A stretch of DNA of 31,448 nt from JADLBR01 sp020847615 (GCA_026646655.1 JAPKHT010000063.1:1-31448); one strand, 5' to 3'. Positions 23,643 to 31,448 are shown, counted from the stretch's first letter. Program-made: numbers and translations. Notes: generated by a model not told the origin, from the letters alone.

Positions 23643-24739
23643 CTCAGCTTCAGCGTCAGCAGCGCCAGCGCCGCGAAAAAGATCCCGAGGATCCAGAATC
23701 GGACGACCACGGCCGTCTCGCTCCAGCCCATGAGCTCGAAATGGTGGTGCAGCGGAGCCATCGCGAAGATCCGCTTGCCGCGCGTCTTGAACGACACCAC
23801 CTGGAGCATCACCGAAAGCGCCTCGACCACGAAGATCCCGCCGGCCACCAGCAGCAGCAGCTCCTGATTCACGCAGATCGCCACGGTCCCCATCGCCCCT
23901 CCCAGCGCCAGCGAGCCCGTGTCACCCATGAAGACCTTCGCCGGGTGGCAGTTGTACCAGAGGAATCCCATGGTCGCCCCGACCACGGCCCCGCAGAATA
24001 CCGCCAGCTCTTGCGTTCCCGGCGTGATCGGCAACAGCAGGTAGTTCGCCAGTTTTGGGGTGCCGGACACGTAGCTGAAGACCCCCAGGACGCTCGCCAC
24101 GATCACCGTGCAGCCAGCCGCCAGGCCATCCAGCCCATCGGTCAGGTTCACGGCGTTCGAGGAACCCACCAGCACCAGCGCGAAAAATGCCAGCGCGATC
24201 CACCCGAGGTTGTCGACCAGCGGCGCCTTGAGGAAGGGCACCTGGAGGCTGCACGCCTGCTCGTGGGTCGACGGGTCCATGATCAGGCAACCGCCCACCG
24301 TCAGCCCCACGAAAAGCTGGACGGACAATTTCGCGCGCGCCGAGATCCCGTCCGACTTCTTCTTGGTCACCTTCAGGTAGTCGTCCGCGAATCCCAGCCC
24401 CCCCAGGACCAGCAGCGTGAACACCGCCAGGATCACAAACTTGTTTCCCAGGGGCGCCCACAGCAGGCACGAGAGGACCACCGAGCAGAGGATCATCACG
24501 CCGCCCATCGTCGGCGTGCCCCGCTTGCCGCCGTGGAGTTCCGCGAGCCGATTGACCTCGTCCCGGGTCCGTATCGGTTGCCCGATTTTCAACTCGGTCA
24601 GCTTCCGGATGAACCACGGACCCAGCAGCAGGCAGAATAGCGCGGAGGTCGTCACCGACCCCAGCGCGCGGAATGTCGTGTAGCGGAACACATTCAGCCC
24701 GCCAAATTCTTCTGACCAGCGATGGAGTAACTCTAACAC
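23639..24739 (-). CDS. mraY: Phospho-MurNAc-pentapeptide transferase MraY
   Basis: A 366-residue integral membrane enzyme with about ten helices that moves phospho-MurNAc-pentapeptide to undecaprenyl phosphate, making lipid I. The start is GTG 24739, inside the end of murF, with GGGGAGGG upstream. Motifs are GKRGTPTMGG, GFADDYLKVTKKKSDG (catalytic Asp pair), NAVNLTDGLDGLAAG, VFMGDTGSLALGG, and the MAPLHHHFELMGWSE histidine motif. A loop near residues 155-180 is somewhat extended, as in many MraY of this type. Confidence 0.97.
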   Translation of the reverse strand: MLELLHRWSEEFGGLNVFRYTTFRALGSVTTSALFCLLLGPWFIRKLTELKIGQPIRTRDEVNRLAELHGGKRGTPTMGGVMILCSVVLSCLLWAPLGNKFVILAVFTLLVLGGLGFADDYLKVTKKKSDGISARAKLSVQLFVGLTVGGCLIMDPSTHEQACSLQVPFLKAPLVDNLGWIALAFFALVLVGSSNAVNLTDGLDGLAAGCTVIVASVLGVFSYVSGTPKLANYLLLPITPGTQELAVFCGAVVGATMGFLWYNCHPAKVFMGDTGSLALGGAMGTVAICVNQELLLLVAGGIFVVEALSVMLQVVSFKTRGKRIFAMAPLHHHFELMGWSETAVVVRFWILGIFFAALALLTLKLR

Positions 24740-26100
24740 TTCGCACCCTCCCCGCCGCGGGCGCCGAAACCCAGCGCGCCGGCGATCTGCTCGAACTTTG
24801 CCGCGCGCGATGCCTTGACGAGCACGGCGTCCCCCGCGCGGACCTCGCCGCCCAGGAATGCCACCGCGCCCGCCACATCGCCAAAGACATCCGCGATGCC
24901 CCCTGCACCCGCGCGGTAATCCTCGGCAAACGGCCCCACGGCCACCAGCCGATCGATGCCAAGCCGGCGCGCCTCGGCGCCGATCTCACGGTGCCACTCG
25001 CCCGCACCCGCGCCCATCTCGCCCATGGTGCCGAGCACCGCGATCCTCCGGCCACCTAGACTCGCCAGGTGCTTCAGCGCCGCCCGCATCGAGCCCGGGT
25101 TGGCATTGTAGGAGTCATCGATAAGCCGGATGCCATCCCGAGCGGCACAGCGCATCCTGCCGCCCGGCAGCGTCACCCCAGAGATTGTCCCGGCCATCGC
25201 ATCAAGCCGGAGCCCCAGAGCCGCGCCCGCGGCCAACCCAAGCGCGGCGTTCTGCGCCATGTGGCGCCCGTGCAGCGGGATGTCCAACTCCACCGATTCG
25301 CCCCCCGCGCTCGCCCGCAATCGCTGCCCGGACTCGCCCGACGCCAGAGATTCGATCCGCACGTCAGCCGATCCGCTGAAACCCGCCGTGATCACGCGAC
25401 AGCGCGCCCGCGATCGCAGCTCCCCGCACCATTCATCATCGGCGTTCAGGACCGCCGCATGCCCCTCGCCAAGAGCCTCCAGGAGCGACCCCTCCTCCTG
25501 CGCCACCCCAGCCTCATCGCCCAGGAATTCAAGATGCTCCGGCCCAATATTGGTCACCACCGCCACCGTCGGCGCCACGATGGCCGCCAGCGCCGCGATC
25601 TCGCCTGGGTGGTTGGTGCCCACCTCGATCACCGCCGCCCCGTGCTCGTCGCCAATCTCGAGCAGCGTCAACGGGGCGCCGATGTGGTTATTCAGGTTGC
25701 CCCGTGTCTTGGCCACCCGGAAGCCCGACGCGAGCGCCGCGGCCGCCAGCTCTTTCGTGCTGGTCTTTCCATTGCTGCCCCCGATCGCCACCACCGGGAT
25801 CGCGAGGGTCGCCCGGTACCGCGCGGCCAACCCCTGAAGCGCCGCCAGCGTGTCGGCCACCCGGATAACCGCCGCGCCACACGTGCCCGGGATCGCCCGC
25901 TGCACCACCACGGCCGCAGCCCCCGCCGCGACTGCCGCCCCAACAAAATCATGGCCGTCAAAATGCTCGCCGCGCAACGCGAAGAAGCAGTCCCCAGCGC
26001 GCGCCGAGCGCGAGTCCGTCGTCGCGCGCGACACCACCGCCCCGCGGTCGCCAGAGACGACCTCGCCGCGGCACGCCGCCGCGATCTCACTCGTGGTCAT
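24733..26100 (-). CDS. murF: UDP-MurNAc-tripeptide--D-Ala-D-Ala ligase
   Basis: A 455-residue Mur ligase that adds D-Ala-D-Ala to the tripeptide. I take ATG 26100, which overlaps the murE stop (ATGA); an ATG at 26109 would add three residues. Motifs are DSRSARAGDCFFALRGEHFDGHDF at the N-terminus, IGGSNGKTSTKEL (ATP loop), NNHIGAPLTLL, EVGTNHPGEI and DDSYNANPGSMRAAL, typical of MurF. Its last codons overlap the mraY start by 7 bases. Confidence 0.96.
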   Translation of the reverse strand: MTTSEIAAACRGEVVSGDRGAVVSRATTDSRSARAGDCFFALRGEHFDGHDFVGAAVAAGAAAVVVQRAIPGTCGAAVIRVADTLAALQGLAARYRATLAIPVVAIGGSNGKTSTKELAAAALASGFRVAKTRGNLNNHIGAPLTLLEIGDEHGAAVIEVGTNHPGEIAALAAIVAPTVAVVTNIGPEHLEFLGDEAGVAQEEGSLLEALGEGHAAVLNADDEWCGELRSRARCRVITAGFSGSADVRIESLASGESGQRLRASAGGESVELDIPLHGRHMAQNAALGLAAGAALGLRLDAMAGTISGVTLPGGRMRCAARDGIRLIDDSYNANPGSMRAALKHLASLGGRRIAVLGTMGEMGAGAGEWHREIGAEARRLGIDRLVAVGPFAEDYRAGAGGIADVFGDVAGAVAFLGGEVRAGDAVLVKASRAAKFEQIAGALGFGARGGEGAKC

Positions 26101-27563
26101 CCCGCGCATCGTGCCCCCATCGCCTCCGCCGCAACCTCCCGGTCGTCGAACGGAAATCGCGCGCCCCCGATCTCCTGATAGGTCTCGTGTCCCTTGCCCG
26201 CGATCAGGACAATATCCCCCTCGCCTGCCATTCCGATGGCCCGGCGAATGGCATCCCGCCGATCCTCGATGACCTCGTAGGCCGTGCCCTCCGTGAGCCC
26301 GCCCCGGATCTCGGCCAGTATGGCCGCGGGCTCTTCGCTTCGCGGGTTGTCGGAAGTCAAAATGACATGATCGCTCAGCGCCGAAGCCGCCCTCCCCATC
26401 AGGGGCCTCTTGGTCCTGTCCCGGTCCCCGCCGCACCCGAAGACGCAGATCAGCCGCCGGTGCGGCAAGCCTTTCAGGACCCCGAGCGCCTTCGCCAGCG
26501 CATCGTCGGTGTGCGCGTAATCCACCAGCACCCTGAAGCCCCGGGCCCCAGCCACCGGCTCCAGCCGCCCGGGCACCGGCGGCGCATCGGCCAACCACCG
26601 CACCGCATCCCGAAATGCCACGCCCAGGGCCATCACGGAACCGATGGCCGCCGCCGCGTTCTCCAGATTGAACTCCCCGACCAGAGGCAGATTCACGGTC
26701 TCGCGCGCGTCGCCACACCGAAACTCCACCCGTCCGCCCGCCGCCGTCCAACCGTCAAGCCGCCAACCCAGGTCTGCGCCCGATGCCGCGTACGACACTT
26801 TCCGGAAGGCCACCGCCTCGTCCGCGATCAGGCTGCGGCCCCGCTCGTCACCCGCGTTGATTACGGCCGTCCCGCCGGCCTTCGCGTGCTCCACAAAAAG
26901 GCGCCGCTTCGCCAGGAAGTAATCCTCCATCGTCGCGTGAAAATCCAGGTGGTCGCGGCTGAGGTTCGTGAAGACCGCCACGTCAAACTCCGCACCCCCC
27001 ACCCGATTTTGCGCCAGCGCGTGCGATGACACCTCGATCGCCGCCGCGCCGCACCCCGATTCCACCATCTTCGACAGCAGCCAGTAAAACTCGCATGACT
27101 CCGGCGTGGTGCGCAACGCCGGCAGAATCCTCTCCCCCATCTCGTATCGCACGGTGCCCATCAGCCCGCACCTCATCCCCGCCCGCTCCAAGAGATGCCG
27201 CACCAGGAAGGTCGTCGTCGTCTTCCCGTTGGTCCCCGTCACCCCGACCATCTTCAATCGCCGATCGGGCATGCCGCGGAAGTGCCTCGCCATCTTGGCC
27301 ATCGCACCACGGATCGAGGGCACGCTCACGGCCGCCACCCCCGGCGCCGGTGACCACGCCGCCTCCGCCACGACGGCCACCGCGCCCTTCCGCACCGCAT
27401 CCGGCACGAACGATGCCCCGTCCGCGTGGCCACCCCGCACCGCAAAGAAAATGTCGCCCGCGCGCACCGCGCGAGAGTCATGCGTCAGGCCCCGGACCTC
27501 GATGTCCGCCGGCCCCTGGACCGTGGCCCCGTCGACGACGGCGATGAGTTCCGATAACCTCAT
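26097..27563 (-). CDS. murE: UDP-MurNAc-L-Ala-D-Glu--meso-DAP ligase
   Basis: A 488-residue Mur ligase that adds the third residue of the stem peptide. ATG 27563 overlaps the ftsI stop (ATGA) and has GGAGG ten bases upstream. Motifs are LTHDSRAVRAGDIFFAVRG, GVTGTNGKTTTTFLV, EVSSHAL, TNLSRDHLDFH, VDYAHTDDALAKAL and SDNPRSEEP. The DNPR tetrad reads the meso-diaminopimelate side chain in known structures, so I infer mDAP rather than lysine. The C-terminus has the usual IAGKGHETYQ. Confidence 0.97.
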   Translation of the reverse strand: MRLSELIAVVDGATVQGPADIEVRGLTHDSRAVRAGDIFFAVRGGHADGASFVPDAVRKGAVAVVAEAAWSPAPGVAAVSVPSIRGAMAKMARHFRGMPDRRLKMVGVTGTNGKTTTTFLVRHLLERAGMRCGLMGTVRYEMGERILPALRTTPESCEFYWLLSKMVESGCGAAAIEVSSHALAQNRVGGAEFDVAVFTNLSRDHLDFHATMEDYFLAKRRLFVEHAKAGGTAVINAGDERGRSLIADEAVAFRKVSYAASGADLGWRLDGWTAAGGRVEFRCGDARETVNLPLVGEFNLENAAAAIGSVMALGVAFRDAVRWLADAPPVPGRLEPVAGARGFRVLVDYAHTDDALAKALGVLKGLPHRRLICVFGCGGDRDRTKRPLMGRAASALSDHVILTSDNPRSEEPAAILAEIRGGLTEGTAYEVIEDRRDAIRRAIGMAGEGDIVLIAGKGHETYQEIGGARFPFDDREVAAEAMGARCAG

Positions 27564-29332
27564 CGCCTCACGACCTCCGCCCTCGGGTAGACCGGCTCCA
27601 GATCCAGATGCTGCGCGATCCGCGATGCCATCGACGCAAAAACGGGCCCTGCCACCTGGCCGCCGTAGTAAACGTCCCCCTGCGGCTCATCGATCACGAC
27701 GACCACGACGAAGGCCGCTTCCTTCGACGGAACCATCCCCGCAAAAGATGCCAGATACCGCCGGGCCGAGTACGCCTTGGTCGCCGGATCGATCTTCTTG
27801 GTCGTGCCGGTCTTGCCGGCCACGCTGAAACCCGGCACCGCGGCACGTTTGCCCGTGCCGTCTTCCGAGACCACGGCCTCCAGCGCCTCGATCGCCGCGT
27901 CCGCCGTCTCGCCCCGCACCACCTGTCGCACTGGCTTGGGCGAGAAGCGCGCCACGGTCTGGCCACGCGCGTCCCGGACCTCCTTGATCAGCAGCGGGCG
28001 CATCAGGACCCCGCGGTTGGCCACGGCGCTGTATGCCGCCGCCATCTGGAGCGGCGTCACCGCCACCTCGTACCCGATCGGCACGCGCGTCGCCGATACC
28101 TCAGACCACTTCTCGGGCGGCGACAGTCTCCCGGCATCCTCCGCCGGCAAGATTCCCCCCAGCGCCTCCTCGCCGAACCCAAATGCCCGCACGCTCCGGT
28201 ACAGCGCCCGGGATCCCAGCTGCAGGCCCAGTTTCGCAAAGGCGATGTTGCTCGATTTCTGGAAAGCCTGGCGGACCGTCAGCGTCCCATACGACCCGAT
28301 GTCGCTCAGCGTGAAACCGCCATACTCGAATCGCCCATTCTCGCAAAAAATCGGCGTCCCGAGATTGACGCGATCGCTCTCCAGCGCCGCGCAGAGCGCC
28401 ACGACCTTGAAGGTCGAGCCCGGCTCGTACGGGTCGGTCACGCACCGGTTGCGGAGCGCCGCCCAGTCCGGCGAATCCATGTTGTTTGGATCAAACGTCG
28501 GACGATTCGCCATCGCCAGGATCTCCCCCGTCGAGGGCCGCATCACCACCGCGCACGCGCCCGCCGCCTGATGTGCCGTGATCGCGATGTCCAGCTCCTC
28601 CTCGACGACGTGCTGGATCGTCTCGTCCAGAGTCAGCACCACGGTGTACCCGTGCTTAGGCGGCGCGTCCTGGGAACGGTACATCCGCAGCTCCCGCAGC
28701 AGCGCGTCCTTCTGCGACTGGTACCAGCCGTCCACCCCGCGCAGGTAATCCTGCATCGTCGCCTCCACCCCGCCCCGCCCCACGCCATTCGCGTCCACGT
28801 ACCCGACCACGTGGCTCGCCAGCCAGCCCGCCGGATACACTCGCTTGAAAGCGTCCGTCGCCTCGATGCCCGGCAGGCGCATCTCCGAGATCCGCCGCCA
28901 GCTCTCGATGTCCAGTTCCGCCTGCAGCGTCACCAGGTCGCGCCGCGATCCGAGTTGCCGCGCCAGCTCGGCCTCCGGCATCCCCAGCGCCGGCGCCAGC
29001 CGCCCGGCGACCTGCGCGGCCTCGGTGAGCCTATCGCGCCCATCCTTGAGCGACTGCTTGCGGTTGCGCTCCAGCAGTTGCCGCATCTTGTTGAGATCGG
29101 CCATCACCCGCTTCAGCGGCACCGTGGTCGCCAGCAGGTTGCCGCGGCTGTCGATGATCTCGCCGCGCCGCGCGGCCATCGTCCTCCGGAAGGTGTGGTT
29201 CTGCTTCGCCCGCTCCAGGTAGTGCGCGTGATCGACGACCTGCAGCTGCACCAGCCTCAGGGACAGGAGGCTGAGCCCGCTCACGATCGCGAGCACGGCC
29301 AGCGCGATCCTCCACTGGGGGTTGTCCCTCAC
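27560..29332 (-). CDS. ftsI: Septal transpeptidase FtsI (class B PBP)
   Basis: A 590-residue class B penicillin-binding protein that cross-links septal wall. The GTG at 29332 overlaps the ftsL stop (GTGA). One N-terminal membrane helix (about residues 8-30) leads into the pedestal domain with RRGEIIDSRGNLLA (55-68). The transpeptidase triad is complete: S306-T-F-K309, S360-S-N362 and K507-T-G509. No PASTA domain is present. It forms the synthase pair with FtsW, encoded downstream. A longer frame extends upstream, but it runs through ftsL and lacks a signal. Confidence 0.96.
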   Translation of the reverse strand: MRDNPQWRIALAVLAIVSGLSLLSLRLVQLQVVDHAHYLERAKQNHTFRRTMAARRGEIIDSRGNLLATTVPLKRVMADLNKMRQLLERNRKQSLKDGRDRLTEAAQVAGRLAPALGMPEAELARQLGSRRDLVTLQAELDIESWRRISEMRLPGIEATDAFKRVYPAGWLASHVVGYVDANGVGRGGVEATMQDYLRGVDGWYQSQKDALLRELRMYRSQDAPPKHGYTVVLTLDETIQHVVEEELDIAITAHQAAGACAVVMRPSTGEILAMANRPTFDPNNMDSPDWAALRNRCVTDPYEPGSTFKVVALCAALESDRVNLGTPIFCENGRFEYGGFTLSDIGSYGTLTVRQAFQKSSNIAFAKLGLQLGSRALYRSVRAFGFGEEALGGILPAEDAGRLSPPEKWSEVSATRVPIGYEVAVTPLQMAAAYSAVANRGVLMRPLLIKEVRDARGQTVARFSPKPVRQVVRGETADAAIEALEAVVSEDGTGKRAAVPGFSVAGKTGTTKKIDPATKAYSARRYLASFAGMVPSKEAAFVVVVVIDEPQGDVYYGGQVAGPVFASMASRIAQHLDLEPVYPRAEVVRR

Positions 29333-29694
29333 GGCCCGGCCACCGCCTCCCCAGCAACGCGCGCCACCCGCGAGCCGCTGCCCAGCGGCATCCCGTAGGC
29401 GCGCACGATCTGCTCGGGCCGGACCTCCTGAAAGTCCAGCCCCATCTCCGCGATCCGGCGGCGCAACCAGTCGGGATTCTGAAGGCGGGCCAGCAGCGCC
29501 CGCTTGATGCGCACCTCGTCCTCCAGCGACGAGAGCCTCTGCTCGCGCTCCACGATCTCGTCGTTGAGCCGCTTGATCGTCGTGTTTTGCACCACGAAAA
29601 CCAGCCCCATCATCGTCAGGAATGCCGCGATCGCGACCAGCTTGATCGCCAGCATGAACCTCAGCGACTGACCGACCCTCCTCCGGTTTCTCAT
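29329..29694 (-). CDS. ftsL: FtsL-like septum protein
   Basis: A 121-residue bitopic protein. ATG 29694 overlaps the rsmH stop (ATGA) and has GGGAGG eight bases upstream. A basic N-terminus (MRNRRRV) is followed by a membrane helix (about 13-35, MLAIKLVAIAAFLTMMGLVFVV), then a coiled coil with leucine spacing (IKRLNDEIVEREQRLSSLEDEVRIKRALLARL) and a short tail containing YGMPLG. This is the FtsL/FtsB plan, and the position between rsmH and ftsI is that of ftsL. Sequence alone is too plain to tell FtsL from FtsB; I rely on position. Confidence 0.88.
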   Translation of the reverse strand: MRNRRRVGQSLRFMLAIKLVAIAAFLTMMGLVFVVQNTTIKRLNDEIVEREQRLSSLEDEVRIKRALLARLQNPDWLRRRIAEMGLDFQEVRPEQIVRAYGMPLGSGSRVARVAGEAVAGP

Positions 29695-30656
29695 GCAGCA
29701 CCTCCCAGCCTCTCCGCCACCCTGAGCTTCGCGCTCCTCGCCCGCGGGTTTGCCTCGCACTCCTCGGGCGAGGGCACCAGCGCCTTGCGGTTCACCATGA
29801 CAAACGTCCGGCCCGGGTTCGGCACGCTATTCGGCCACTCCGGCGTGTCCTCGAACTCCCGGCTCGCCTCCCTCATGAATCCCTTCACGGCGCGATCCTC
29901 CAGCGAATGAAACGTGATGACCGCCAGCCGCCCGCCCGGCTTCAGCGCCCGCGCCGATGCGCCCAGCGCCCGCCGCAGGGCACCCATCTCGTCGTTCACC
30001 GAAATGCGAATCGCCTGGAACGTGCGCGTCGCCGGATGGATCCGCGCCCCGTGCCGCCCACCGCAGGCCGCCTCCACCACCGAGGCCAGCCCCACGGTCG
30101 TCAGCGCGCCCCCCTTCCTGCGCCAGGAGACGATGGCCCTCGCGATCCTCTTGGCCCGCGGCTCCTCCCCGTATTCACGCAAGACCCGCACGATCGCCTC
30201 CTCCGTCGCCCCCCGCAGCCACTCCGCCGCCGACTCCCCCGCCGACGGATCGAATCGCATGTCCAGCGGCGCATCGAACCGAAAACTGAATCCCCTGGTC
30301 GCGTCGTCCAGCTGGTGCGAGCCCACCCCCAGGTCCAGCAGCACCCCGTCGAAAATCCCCTCCCCGTACTCCCCAAGCCCGCCGAAATCCCCGCGCTCCG
30401 CACAGAAAGCATCCCCAAACCGCGCCAGCCTCGCCCTCGCCGTCTCCAGCGCCGACGCATCCCGATCCCTCCCCATCACCCGTCCGCCGCGCTCCAGCAG
30501 CGCCTCGCTGTGCCCCCCCAACCCAACCGTCCCGTCGAAATACACCCTGCCCGGCGCCGGCCGCAGCGCGTCCACCACCTCGCCAAGCATCACGGGCCGA
30601 TGCAACCATTCGTCAGACCTTTCCAAGTTCTCCTCACCGCCCTTGTCCCGCTTCAC
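29691..30656 (-). CDS. rsmH: 16S rRNA m4C1402 methyltransferase RsmH (MraW)
   Basis: A 321-residue SAM-dependent methyltransferase acting on C1402 in the ribosomal decoding site. The GTG at 30656 overlaps the stop of the small ORF upstream (GTGA). Starting later would cut the family motif HRPVMLGEVVDAL. Other motifs are VYFDGTVGLGGHSEALLERGG, DRDASAL, DGVLLDLGVGSHQLDDATRGFSFRFDAPLDMR, and the C-terminal RTFQAIRISVNDEMGAL and LAVITFHSLEDRAVKGFM. Length is normal. It is a standard member of dcw clusters next to mraZ. Confidence 0.97.
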   Translation of the reverse strand: MKRDKGGEENLERSDEWLHRPVMLGEVVDALRPAPGRVYFDGTVGLGGHSEALLERGGRVMGRDRDASALETARARLARFGDAFCAERGDFGGLGEYGEGIFDGVLLDLGVGSHQLDDATRGFSFRFDAPLDMRFDPSAGESAAEWLRGATEEAIVRVLREYGEEPRAKRIARAIVSWRRKGGALTTVGLASVVEAACGGRHGARIHPATRTFQAIRISVNDEMGALRRALGASARALKPGGRLAVITFHSLEDRAVKGFMREASREFEDTPEWPNSVPNPGRTFVMVNRKALVPSPEECEANPRARSAKLRVAERLGGAA

Positions 30657-30847
30657 TCCGTCCGCGCACCATCCGCCGCCCGCATCATGGAAAATCCTTC
30701 CGCGACCTCGCGCAGGCGGTCGATCCGGCGCCTCACGCGCTCCTCGGTGTCTCGCCGGCCATGGCGCAGCAACGCCGTCTCCTCCACCAGGAGCGCCCGA
30801 CGGCGCTCCAGCCATTCCCTGAGCACATCCGCTTTCCCCAGCGTCAT
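30653..30847 (-). CDS. Small charged coiled-coil protein of unknown function
   Basis: A 64-residue frame between mraZ and rsmH. Its ATG overlaps the mraZ stop (ATGA) and has GGAGG about ten bases upstream; its own stop overlaps the rsmH GTG (GTGA). Such coupling on both sides is strong support that it is translated. The protein is rich in Arg, Glu and Leu and looks helical through most of its length (LREWLERRRALLVEETALL and the region to about residue 50). It has no membrane helix or known motif. It may be a small regulator or scaffold of division, but nothing in the sequence shows that. Confidence 0.75.
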   Translation of the reverse strand: MTLGKADVLREWLERRRALLVEETALLRHGRRDTEERVRRRIDRLREVAEGFSMMRAADGARTE

Positions 30848-31260
30848 ATGTCCATTTCCTCCAATGTTGCGCCCGCCGGCGCCGCCGCGGCCCGCAATCC
30901 GGGCTCCCAGATCTCAAAATGATCCAATGCCCCCACCAGCCTCACCGTCCGATCCACCCCCACCCGCGACAGGAGTTCGTCCTTCACCCGAACCCGGCCC
31001 TGCGCGTCCCACACCAGCTTCTGCGCGATCCCCGCCACCCGCTCGACCTTCTTCCGCCCCGGATCCCCGATCGGCAAATGCGCGATCTTCTCCTGCAATG
31101 CCCCCATCCAGGAGTTTGGATACACCTTCAGGCACCCCTCCTGCGATGGAATCACGAACAGCTGTTGCTCGTACCCATCGTCCCGCCACTCCGCAGGAAT
31201 CGTCAGACGCCGCTTCTCGTCGAGCGTGTGCTCAAACTGATCTGTGTAACTCGCGCGCAT
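30844..31260 (-). CDS. mraZ: Transcriptional regulator MraZ
   Basis: A 138-residue protein with two SpoVT/AbrB-like halves, each with the D-x3-R type loop: LDEKRRLTIPAEWR (about 13-26) and WDAQGRVRVKDELL (about 84-97). MraZ forms a ring and binds repeats upstream of its own gene to control the dcw operon. ATG 31260 has only a modest GTGAGACGAG upstream. It is the first gene of the cluster, the usual place. The C-terminus has an Ala-rich tail. Its stop overlaps the next start. Confidence 0.96.
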   Translation of the reverse strand: MRASYTDQFEHTLDEKRRLTIPAEWRDDGYEQQLFVIPSQEGCLKVYPNSWMGALQEKIAHLPIGDPGRKKVERVAGIAQKLVWDAQGRVRVKDELLSRVGVDRTVRLVGALDHFEIWEPGLRAAAAPAGATLEEMDI

Positions 31261-31276
31261 CTCGTCTCACTTCATG

Positions 31277-31320
31277 GACCAATGCCCCTCATGGGTACTC
31301 TTTTGACCCATTTTGCCCCT
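31277..31320 (-). promoter_or_regulatory. Possible MraZ-binding G-rich repeats
   Basis: Read on the minus strand, this stretch holds AGGGG and TGGGT ten bases apart, then another AGGGG and a TTGGT further on. Known MraZ boxes are TGGG-type repeats with about 10-base spacing just upstream of mraZ. The inverted pair ATGGGT/ACCCAT (31291-31311) also lies here. The match is partial and the spacing is not regular throughout. No clear -35/-10 pair is visible. Confidence 0.3.
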
Positions 31321-31448
31321 GGCGAGGTTTTAGAGGTTGGCGCAGGCATCGAACGGTTCAAACCGGGCGATGCGGTCGTGTGGACGCCGACCGCACCGTG
31401 CAAAGAGTGTCCACAGTGCCAAAAGGGGCGCGAGAACTTGTGCCGGCG
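31282..31448 (+). pseudogene. Partial zinc-dependent alcohol dehydrogenase, 5' part missing, runs off the window
   Basis: An open plus-strand frame reaches the window end. From 31318 it reads GEVLEVGAGIERFKPGDAVV, then an acidic-free stretch and CKECPQCQKGRENLC. The four Cys spaced 3, 3 and 8 residues apart are the structural zinc site of GroES-like medium-chain dehydrogenases. The roughly 55-60 residues that should precede, including the first catalytic zinc Cys, are absent, and the expected GHE motif reads THF. Codons such as TTA and GTT are unlike the neighbours. ATGs at 31282 and 31291 are in frame, but no full domain can be made. It is a truncated gene or an assembly join. Confidence 0.6.

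Noticed and set aside
1..31448. tRNA, rRNA, IS element, prophage, toxin-antitoxin or defence genes
   Set aside because: I looked for tRNA-like cloverleaf ends, transposase motifs and known defence domains on both strands and found none.

Overview
This window is high-GC bacterial chromosome, judged by eye. I infer a member of the Verrucomicrobiota or a close PVC relative. The reasons are the gene order of a very complete division and cell wall (dcw) cluster with a LysM gene inside it, a MurC-MurB fusion, a divergent FtsZ with a very long linker, a single-chain glycyl-tRNA synthetase, and interspersed palindromic repeats of a kind I associate with that phylum. The phylum call is inference and would need a tree of, for example, MurG, MraY or FtsZ.

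Layout. 1-240: a short gene-free edge packed with hairpins. 241-3156 (minus): three co-directional accessory genes: a NagB-like sugar-phosphate isomerase/deaminase homologue, a URO-D/MtaA-type methyltransferase-like protein, and a small exported protein with an HMA-like fold. 3292-4674 (plus): glyS. 4678-5460 (minus): a DUF4013-type membrane protein. 5499-10598 (plus): larB, trpC, trpF, a NicO-type nickel/cobalt transporter and trpB. 10599-11192: a gene-free stretch full of palindromic repeats. 11193-31260 (minus): one almost unbroken dcw operon. In transcription order it reads mraZ, a small unknown ORF, rsmH, ftsL, ftsI, murE, murF, mraY, murD, a LysM gene, ftsW, murG, murC-murB, ddl, ftsQ, ftsA, ftsZ and a YfgM-like TPR gene. 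31261-31448: the mraZ upstream region, then a partial zinc alcohol dehydrogenase reading frame that runs off the end.

How the genes work together. The dcw operon encodes the cytoplasmic path from UDP-GlcNAc-enolpyruvate to UDP-MurNAc-pentapeptide (MurB, MurC, MurD, MurE, Ddl, MurF), the lipid steps (MraY, MurG), the septal synthase (FtsW, FtsI) and the divisome core (FtsL, FtsQ, FtsA, FtsZ). Ten junctions are 4-nt ATGA or GTGA stop/start overlaps, so translation is probably strongly coupled. MurE carries the DNPR motif of meso-diaminopimelate-adding enzymes, so the wall is probably mDAP type. The plus-strand block joins tryptophan synthesis (trpC, trpF, trpB; no trpA here) with two nickel-related genes (larB and the NicO transporter).

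I do not see a defence system, CRISPR array, prophage, IS element, rRNA or tRNA. The most unusual points are the MurC-MurB fusion, the small coiled-coil ORF and LysM gene built into the dcw operon, the unusual FtsZ, the NagB homologue that lacks a catalytic aspartate, the repeat family between trpB and the dcw operon, and the abrupt dehydrogenase fragment at the right edge, which may mark a rearrangement or an assembly join.
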